Source of the DNA: Candidatus Peregrinibacteria bacterium
Lineage (GTDB): Bacteria > Patescibacteriota > Gracilibacteria > UBA1369
Assembly: GCA_014728765.1 (NCBI GenBank)
Contig: WJLA01000060.1
Location: 1-5,764, forward strand
Direction: 5' to 3'
DNA: 5,764 bases
The notes under the pieces are model-generated. The model was not told the origin of the DNA and ran no database searches. It saw nothing but the letters and a program-made list of their open reading frames with translations. Made by a program: the position numbers and the translations under genes. Positions 1 to 4,326 of this stretch are shown here, one piece after another (position 1 is the stretch's first letter; each line of letters begins with the position of its first letter).

Positions 1-1167
1 CTTTGGCACGGAATTTGATGCATTTTCAGTCAACCAAGGAAATTTACAAATTTCCAAACTTACATTTGCAGAGCAATAGAGACTGGTAAAAATTTGTTTA
101 ATCCGATTGCTGAAATATTCCTGCGAATATATTTTCAATTGTCCCACAGAATCACTCCTTTTCAACAAAACATTTTTAATAATTGTTATCGGATCCCCCA
201 GACAAATTCTTATTCCCTCAATATTTTTCGCCAAATCAACTATAAACCTAAATCGCTTAGCTGAAGCCGGATATTCATCCCAAAACTGTCTATCGATTAT
301 CAACACCTTGATAGTTTTTTCACCATCATTCAACTCTTCTATCAAATATTCATTAATCATCCATTCATGAATATAAATCATTTCATCAGCAAATCTCAGC
401 TCTGATTCAATTTCTTCAACATCCGTTAATTCATCTTTTATTTCATCAAATTCAGATTTCAATTCAACTTTAATTCTATCTCCTTTCCCAAAAAGCTGTT
501 CACCATTAACAAATACTTTTTCAAAAATCTCCTCATAACTAAAATCAAGATCTGTTCCTCTTTGTTGCAATTCAAGCATGGAAAATTTATTTAAATTTTC
601 TTGATTGAAATAAAAAGGTTTATTCTTTAAATCACCTTTCACTTCTCTCCATTGTAAATTATTAAATGACAATTCACCGTCCAAAAGATGAAAGAAAAAA
701 AGTTTTGCACCAATTTTCCAATCAGTAAAAGTATAATGATTAATATACGCCGCTAGCCATTTTCGCGCGTGAAAATCAACAAAACCTCCTTCATATAAGG
801 TTTTAAACGCCTCATCCAAAGCACGAACACCGGTTCTTAAATTTAAAACGTCTTCTGAGATAGCAGTGAAATAATCACTATTATGTGATTCCCATAAACC
901 TTTTTCACCGAATTTCTCAAAATATTTATAATAATACTCTCTTTGTGCCAGTTCGAATAAAAATCGATAAACGGTTTTATGATCATATTTTGCCAACATT
1001 GCGTTCTTCAACATGGGTAAAGTTAAAAAACCATGAGCAATATAAGGCGAAAAATGTCTGGTTAAACCTTGCCAACAATCCCTTGAAGAAGAGTAATGCT
1101 TAGGATCGAAATTCAAAACTCTTTCATAGATATCTTCAGAACTGGTTGGAAAATCATGATAAAACAT
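1..1167 (-). CDS. Photolyase/cryptochrome-like FAD-binding protein with inverted domain order (3' end outside window)
   Basis: An uninterrupted frame of 389 codons runs from ATG (1167-1165) off the window edge; an in-frame TGA lies 9 bases upstream, fixing the start. Residues about 20-190 match the photolyase FAD-binding domain: FSPYIAHGFLT (39-49), ELAQREYY (72-79), LRTGVRALDEAF (110-121), DGELSFNNLQW (163-173) and KPFYFNQEN (183-191). By ungapped alignment from memory with E. coli PhrB, E72 equals Glu274, W150 Trp359, N169 the flavin-N5 Asn378 and W173 Trp382. Residues about 262-380 look like the Rossmann-type antenna domain, normally N-terminal: strands MIYIH and IKVLIID, helix AKRFRFIVDLAKNI, then GIRICLGDP. 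I recall proteobacterial proteins annotated only as FAD-binding/photolyase-like with this same order. Photorepair is uncertain because lesion-contact positions differ (Q75, F132, K136, E175). No Shine-Dalgarno is visible. Probably only a short C-terminal tail is missing. Confidence 0.85.
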   Translation of the reverse strand, partial: MFYHDFPTSSEDIYERVLNFDPKHYSSSRDCWQGLTRHFSPYIAHGFLTLPMLKNAMLAKYDHKTVYRFLFELAQREYYYKYFEKFGEKGLWESHNSDYFTAISEDVLNLRTGVRALDEAFKTLYEGGFVDFHARKWLAAYINHYTFTDWKIGAKLFFFHLLDGELSFNNLQWREVKGDLKNKPFYFNQENLNKFSMLELQQRGTDLDFSYEEIFEKVFVNGEQLFGKGDRIKVELKSEFDEIKDELTDVEEIESELRFADEMIYIHEWMINEYLIEELNDGEKTIKVLIIDRQFWDEYPASAKRFRFIVDLAKNIEGIRICLGDPITIIKNVLLKRSDSVGQLKIYSQEYFSNRIKQIFTSLYCSANVSLEICKFPWLTENASNSVPK

Positions 1168-1168
1168 A

Positions 1169-1198
1169 TTGCCAAATCATTTTTTTCAAGTTTAGAAT
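1169..1198 (+). promoter_or_regulatory. Putative sigma70-type promoter of the smpB operon
   Basis: TTGCCA (1169-1174) and TAGAAT (1193-1198) each match the consensus boxes at five of six positions, with an 18-base spacer. Transcription would start near 1205, giving a leader of about 16 bases before the ATG at 1221. The site lies in the only non-coding gap upstream of the operon, between divergent genes. This is a consensus match in AT-rich DNA, so chance is possible. Confidence 0.4.
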
Positions 1199-1220
1199 AA
1201 AATCAAACTTATTACAAATC

Positions 1221-1406
1221 ATGAGTACATTTTCAGGACAACACAGCTTTCTTTTAGAAATGGATTATGAAACCAAAAAGAAAGCTGAAGAAATTGCCAA
1301 CAGTCTAAAAAACCTTGAAAGACCGACCAATTGGCTTAATAGGAATATTGCTCTAATTTCAGGAAATTTCAAGAAAAATAAAAAGAATCACCTTTGCAGA
1401 AACTGA
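1221..1406 (+). CDS. Small unrecognised protein upstream of smpB, apparently frameshifted
   Basis: From ATG 1221 this frame gives 61 residues ending in a basic, low-quality tail (KKNKKNHLCRN). I do not recognise the family. The first 50 residues look genuinely coding: MSTFSGQHSFLLEMDYETK, a charged helix (KKKAEEIANSLKNLE) and a strand-like IALISGNF. The +1 frame is open from 1357 and ends in TGA at 1447-1449, overlapping the smpB start as ATGA, exactly like the next two junctions. Removing one A around 1380-1384 joins the frames into about 75 residues. I chose 1221 over the earlier in-frame ATG at 1146, because the extra residues look non-coding and would overlap the divergent gene. A short start-proximal leader without Shine-Dalgarno precedes it. 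It may be a broken gene, an indel error in the assembly, or a real +1 frameshift. Confidence 0.55.
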   Translation: MSTFSGQHSFLLEMDYETKKKAEEIANSLKNLERPTNWLNRNIALISGNFKKNKKNHLCRN

Positions 1407-1449
1407 TCCATACAGTAGAGTAAATCAAGTCATCTACATATTAAAATGA
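1357..1449 (+). pseudogene. Out-of-frame C-terminal continuation of the small gene at 1221
   Basis: The +1 frame relative to the 1221 start is open after a TAA at 1354-1356 and ends in TGA 1447-1449. Its last 21 codons (1384-1446) read RITFAETDPYSR then VNQVIYILK, a protein-like mix with an amphipathic strand at the end. The stop shares three bases with the smpB ATG (ATGA, 1446-1449), the spacing used at the two following junctions. I read it as the genuine C-terminus of the preceding small gene. Confidence 0.5.
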
Positions 1450-1904
1450 GCGGAGAAATATCTGTCAAAAACAAACAAGCGTTTCACAACTATGAAGTGC
1501 TGGAAAAATATGAGGCCGGAATCAATTTAACAGGTGGTGAAGTCAAATCAATCAGAGCCGGAAATGTTAATATCAAACCCGGTTATGCCGGTGTAGAAAA
1601 CGGAGAAGTTATTTTAAAGAATATTCACATTTCGCCATATAAACCTGCAGCAGACGCCCAAAAAAACTACGAACCTGAAAGACCGCGTAAATTGCTTTTG
1701 CATAAAAAAGAAATCGAATTGCTTGAACGTAGTCTTAACACTCAAGGAACAACCTTGATTCCTCTTGGCTTGCATCAAAAAAAAGGTAAAATCAAAGTGT
1801 CACTTGGTATTTGTAGAGGAAAAAAACATCATGACAAGCGCCAAGATCTCAAGAAAAAAGCTCAAGATCTCGAAATAAAAAGAACACTAAAAAAATATCA
1901 ATGA
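1446..1904 (+). CDS. smpB: SsrA-binding protein SmpB
   Basis: SmpB binds the tRNA-like domain of tmRNA and brings it to stalled ribosomes, where trans-translation tags the nascent peptide and frees the ribosome in the cytoplasm. The 152 residues are close to the usual 150-160. The family hallmarks are in order: NKQAFHNYEVLEKYEAGI (9-26), LTGGEVKSIRAGNVNIKPGY (28-47, tmRNA-binding beta-barrel region), an HISPY segment (61-65), RPRKLLLHKKEI (79-90), the TLIPLGLH block (103-110), and the basic GKKHHDKR tail (125-132). That tail leads into the C-terminal helix reaching the decoding centre; HH replaces the commoner LY or LH. The start overlaps the preceding reading frame's stop as ATGA and the end overlaps the next gene as ATGA, suggesting translational coupling. 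No tmRNA gene (ssrA) is visible in the window. Confidence 0.97.
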   Translation: MSGEISVKNKQAFHNYEVLEKYEAGINLTGGEVKSIRAGNVNIKPGYAGVENGEVILKNIHISPYKPAADAQKNYEPERPRKLLLHKKEIELLERSLNTQGTTLIPLGLHQKKGKIKVSLGICRGKKHHDKRQDLKKKAQDLEIKRTLKKYQ

Positions 1905-2392
1905 AAAAAACTTTAATTGCAGCTCTACTATTATTAAGCGCATGCAATTCACAAATTTCAACAGAACAAAACAGTCAAAAACAAATTACCAAAACTTCTT
2001 CATCAGAAAGCACTCAGGTCAAACTAAACATTATACCTGAAGAAAAACCGATTCAACAATATTTTGTACTTATAGATGAGGGATGCGAATTTGAGCCGGT
2101 TTCAGTGGATAGCGTCGCCAAAACTCCTGAAGAAGCAATCAATCTTTTACTCAGCTTCAAACAAGCTCAATACGGAGGAACCGGTTACGCCAATACTATT
2201 TATCAATCAAATTTACAACTTGAATCACTCGAAATTAACAACGGACAAGCAACCTTAAACCTGACCGGAGAATTAATTTATGAATATCCAAAGTGCGATC
2301 CCCCTCAAATCAAATCTCAAATTGAAAATACGCTATTACAATTTGAAAATATTGAATCTGTTGAAATTTACATTAACCAAGAATTATTATGA
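1901..2392 (+). CDS. GerMN-domain lipoprotein
   Basis: The 163-residue protein begins with a lipoprotein signal, MKKTLIAALLLLSAC, with lipobox LSAC and the acylated cysteine at residue 15. A Ser/Gln/Thr-rich linker follows to about residue 50. Residues about 53-163 resemble the GerMN fold (spore germination GerM / LpqB-type): TPEEAINLLLSF (75-86), then LESLEINNGQATLNLTGEL (107-125), then a helix and strand QIENTLLQFENIESVEIYIN (140-159). C62 and C132 could pair as a disulfide. The GerMN domain is thought to bind a cell-envelope ligand, but its chemistry is unknown, and nothing here implies sporulation. The mature protein should sit on the outer face of the cytoplasmic membrane. Start and stop both overlap neighbours as ATGA; no Shine-Dalgarno is seen, so translation probably depends on coupling to smpB. 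Confidence 0.78.
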   Translation: MKKTLIAALLLLSACNSQISTEQNSQKQITKTSSSESTQVKLNIIPEEKPIQQYFVLIDEGCEFEPVSVDSVAKTPEEAINLLLSFKQAQYGGTGYANTIYQSNLQLESLEINNGQATLNLTGELIYEYPKCDPPQIKSQIENTLLQFENIESVEIYINQELL

Positions 2393-3798
2393 ATATTAAT
2401 CCATATATATTCAGAGCATATGATATCCGAGGAATAGCAGAAGGACCAGAAGCCGATCTCACACCTCAAACTGTTGAAGCTATCGGAAAAGCTACAGGAA
2501 CTTATTTAATCAGAAAATCGAATGTCAAAGAAATGGCAATTGGCAGAGATAATCGAACCCATAGCGAAAAACTCCACTTGGCATTTATCAACGGAATTAT
2601 CTCAACCGGCATCAGAGCGATTGATATTGGAATTTCTACTACTCCATTAATGTATTATGCGGTTTCAAAATTCGGTTACGAGTCAGGCGCAACCATCACA
2701 GCCAGCCATAATCCGAAGCAAGACAATGGAATTAAACTTGTGCACGCTCATGCCCATTGTTTGGCTGGAGAAGAATTACAAGAAATTTTAAAAATCATAG
2801 AGAAACAAGATTACATGGTTGCGGCAAAAAAAGGACTTATCGTCAAAAACACAGATGTATTTCAAACATTTAAAGATGAGGTTAAATCAAAAACATCACT
2901 TTCTCGTCCATTAAAAGTCGTTGTCGACACAGGCAACGGTGTTGCAGGACTCTATGCGCCTGCAATGCTTCAAGAACTTGGCTGCGAAGTCATCGAACTT
3001 TTCACAGAACTTGATGGAAATTTTCCTAATCACGAAGCCAATCCTGAGCAACCGGCCAACATGATCGATTTGGGACGAAAAGCAGTCGAATCACAAGCGG
3101 ATCTGGGAATTGGTTTTGACGGTGATGGAGACAGACTCGGAGTTGTTGATGAGAAAGGAAGTTTTCACAGTATCGAATCCCCTCTCATCATTATGTCACG
3201 CCAAATGCTTTCTGAATATCCGGGTGAAAAAGTGATCTTTGATGTCAAAGTATCACAAAAAATTATAGAAGACATTGAAAAAAATGGAGGTCAACCAATC
3301 ATGGAAAGAACAGGCCACAGCTTTATTGAAGAACGCGTCCATCAAGAAAACGCCCCTTTAGCCTTCGAAAAAAGTGGACACGTCTACTGCAACAAAAAAT
3401 TCTATGATTATTTCGGCTTCGACGACGCACTTTTTGCCGCCTGCAAATTAGTAGAAACCCTCAGCAAGACCAACATCTCCTTCTCAGAACAATTGTCTGA
3501 TGTTCGCAAACTTATCAGCACACCGGAAGCTAAAGCTAAATGCCCCGATCATCTCAAATTCGAAATTATTGAAAAAATTCGTGATAAATTCTGCACTGAT
3601 CGAGAATGCATAACCATAGACGGAGCAAGAATCAAATTCGATTCTGATAGCTGGGCCTTAATCCGTGCTTCCAACACTTCCCCCGCCTTCACATTGCTTT
3701 TCGAAGCCCCCTCCAAAGAACGACTTGATGAAATCCGCTCCCTTGTCTTCACTGAATTAAGCAAATATCCTGAAGTAATTTTGCCTGAAATCAAATAA
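2389..3798 (+). CDS. Phosphomannomutase/phosphoglucomutase (ManB/AlgC-type)
   Basis: This enzyme interconverts hexose 6-phosphate and hexose 1-phosphate (mannose and/or glucose) through a phosphoserine, feeding nucleotide-sugar synthesis for envelope glycans. The 469 residues match the family's usual 450-470. All four alpha-D-phosphohexomutase signatures are present: TASHNP (104-109, S106 phosphorylated), the metal loop DGDGDR (244-249), the sugar-specificity loop EKSGH (327-331, often EMSGH), and the phosphate-binding RASNTSPAFTLLFEA (426-440). The N-terminus NPYIFRAYDIRG is typical of the bifunctional AlgC/ManB group rather than of GlmM. It starts in an ATGA overlap with the lipoprotein gene, without Shine-Dalgarno. 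The last third is visibly richer in C on the coding strand than the first. Whether mannose or glucose is the main substrate cannot be read from the sequence. Confidence 0.95.
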   Translation: MNINPYIFRAYDIRGIAEGPEADLTPQTVEAIGKATGTYLIRKSNVKEMAIGRDNRTHSEKLHLAFINGIISTGIRAIDIGISTTPLMYYAVSKFGYESGATITASHNPKQDNGIKLVHAHAHCLAGEELQEILKIIEKQDYMVAAKKGLIVKNTDVFQTFKDEVKSKTSLSRPLKVVVDTGNGVAGLYAPAMLQELGCEVIELFTELDGNFPNHEANPEQPANMIDLGRKAVESQADLGIGFDGDGDRLGVVDEKGSFHSIESPLIIMSRQMLSEYPGEKVIFDVKVSQKIIEDIEKNGGQPIMERTGHSFIEERVHQENAPLAFEKSGHVYCNKKFYDYFGFDDALFAACKLVETLSKTNISFSEQLSDVRKLISTPEAKAKCPDHLKFEIIEKIRDKFCTDRECITIDGARIKFDSDSWALIRASNTSPAFTLLFEAPSKERLDEIRSLVFTELSKYPEVILPEIK

Positions 3799-3852
3799 TT
3801 GAGAGGTTATTTTTCCGATAAGACATTGAATATTTTAGGCAAACAAAATCTG
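3799..3852 (+). pseudogene. Out-of-frame N-terminal segment of the HNH gene
   Basis: Directly after the mutase TAA (3796-3798), in the same frame, a TTG codon opens an 18-codon stretch, LRGYFSDKTLNILGKQNL. This resembles, from memory, the start of small HNH proteins in candidate-phyla genomes. Skipping one base (A at 3853) continues it as IAGNFTVKQNQ into the HNH frame and gives about 151 residues. The uninterrupted frame instead ends at TGA 3898-3900. The segment is short, so homology is suggestive only. Confidence 0.4.
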
Positions 3853-3866
3853 AATTGCCGGCAATT
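3853..3866. repeat. 14-bp perfect palindrome
   Basis: AATTGCC followed directly by GGCAATT forms a loopless palindrome at the point where the two HNH-gene frames meet. It lies inside the coding segment for IAGNF, so it may be chance. A dimeric DNA-binding protein site is possible but unsupported. Confidence 0.35.
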
Positions 3867-3871
3867 TCACC

Positions 3872-4255
3872 GTGAAACAAAATCAAGAGCTGAATCTTGA
3901 TCCAGCCATCAAAAACCAATTGCTTGAACTGCAAAATAAAGGAGTCGACATCAATCAGATCATCAAAGCCGGACTTCAAGTGCGAGAACAAAAGATCGAG
4001 CAAGCAAAAGCGAAAGAAACACCGGCAAAATCTCGCTATATTCCGGCAAAAATCAAAAAGATCATCAAACTTGAACATGGTGAAAAATGCTCAATTCCGC
4101 ACTGCCGAAAGCCGGCGGAAACAGTCCATCACACACGCAGATGGTCGATGGCAAAATCTCATAATCCGAGATATTTGGCACCGCTATGCAAACAGCATCA
4201 TCAAATAGCTCATGCGATCGATACTCAAACATTTGAGAAGCGTAATAAAACATAA
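3872..4255 (+). CDS. HNH endonuclease-domain protein, 5' end probably displaced by a frameshift
   Basis: Read from GTG 3872 this gives 127 residues; the same frame is open back to 3854 (IAGNFT), and no convincing ribosome binding site precedes either point. Residues 1-50 are helical and charged (LLELQNKGVDINQIIKAGL). The linker RYIPAKIKKIIK leads to the HNH module: C73 and C78, histidines H86-H87, N98, then C106, H109-H110 and H114. The spacing fits a zinc-stabilised beta-beta-alpha metal nuclease that nicks or cuts DNA, with H87, N98 and H110 as likely catalytic or metal residues. It lacks a recognition domain, so target and role (defence, mobile-element remnant or homing-type nuclease) are unknown. 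It follows the mutase with no gap if the upstream segment at 3799 is part of it. The HNH motif itself is intact even though the 5' end is doubtful. Confidence 0.8.
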   Translation: MKQNQELNLDPAIKNQLLELQNKGVDINQIIKAGLQVREQKIEQAKAKETPAKSRYIPAKIKKIIKLEHGEKCSIPHCRKPAETVHHTRRWSMAKSHNPRYLAPLCKQHHQIAHAIDTQTFEKRNKT

Positions 4256-4293
4256 TTAACTGCCATTTTCATTTAATTAAAACTTAATCAAAA

Positions 4294-4317
4294 AAGGCGC
4301 CCTTCTCAGGGCGCCTT
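4294..4317 (-). terminator. Rho-independent terminator between convergent genes
   Basis: AAGGCGCCC (4294-4302) pairs perfectly with GGGCGCCTT (4309-4317) around a six-base loop, a nine-pair stem with seven G/C pairs. Read on the minus strand it starts 10 bases past the surface-protein stop and ends in a run of T (complement of the A run at 4291-4295), the classic form. On the plus strand the following TTATTCC tract is weaker, but the hairpin could also stop transcription from the HNH gene, which ends 38 bases before it. Confidence 0.88.
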
Positions 4318-4326
4318 ATTCCAATT

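Noticed and set aside
581..620. Possible frameshift in the photolyase-like gene near 600
   Set aside because: On rereading base by base the frame continues through KPFYFNQEN without a break; the apparent stop came from miscounting a T run.
107..1103. Plus-strand open frames at 107-370 and 885-1103
   Set aside because: They lie antisense to the continuous 389-codon photolyase-like frame, whose conserved motifs leave no doubt about the coding strand.
1146..1220. Upstream ATG at 1146 for the small gene
   Set aside because: The 25 extra residues look non-coding, span the proposed promoter and would overlap the divergent gene's start.
1842..1871. Direct repeat CAAGATCTC 21 bases apart in smpB
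   Set aside because: It encodes the two QDL segments of the normal C-terminal helix; the protein is not longer than its family, so it is not a duplication.
2076..2258. Alternative plus-strand frame inside the lipoprotein gene
   Set aside because: It overlaps the GerMN coding region in another frame and shows no motif or start signal.
1446..3900. Recoded UGA (as in Gracilibacteria/SR1)
   Set aside because: TGA cleanly ends smpB and the lipoprotein at their expected lengths, and reading through TGA at 3851 soon meets TAG at 3836-3838 upstream, so the HNH gene is not rescued.
3549..4253. Minus-strand open frames at 3549-3794, 3791-4078 and 4065-4253
   Set aside because: They mirror the mutase C-terminus and HNH coding sequence and have no recognisable protein features.
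3799..4326. tmRNA or other structured RNA gene near smpB
   Set aside because: No tRNA-like ends or tag-peptide frame were seen; the gap is explained by HNH coding sequence and the terminator.
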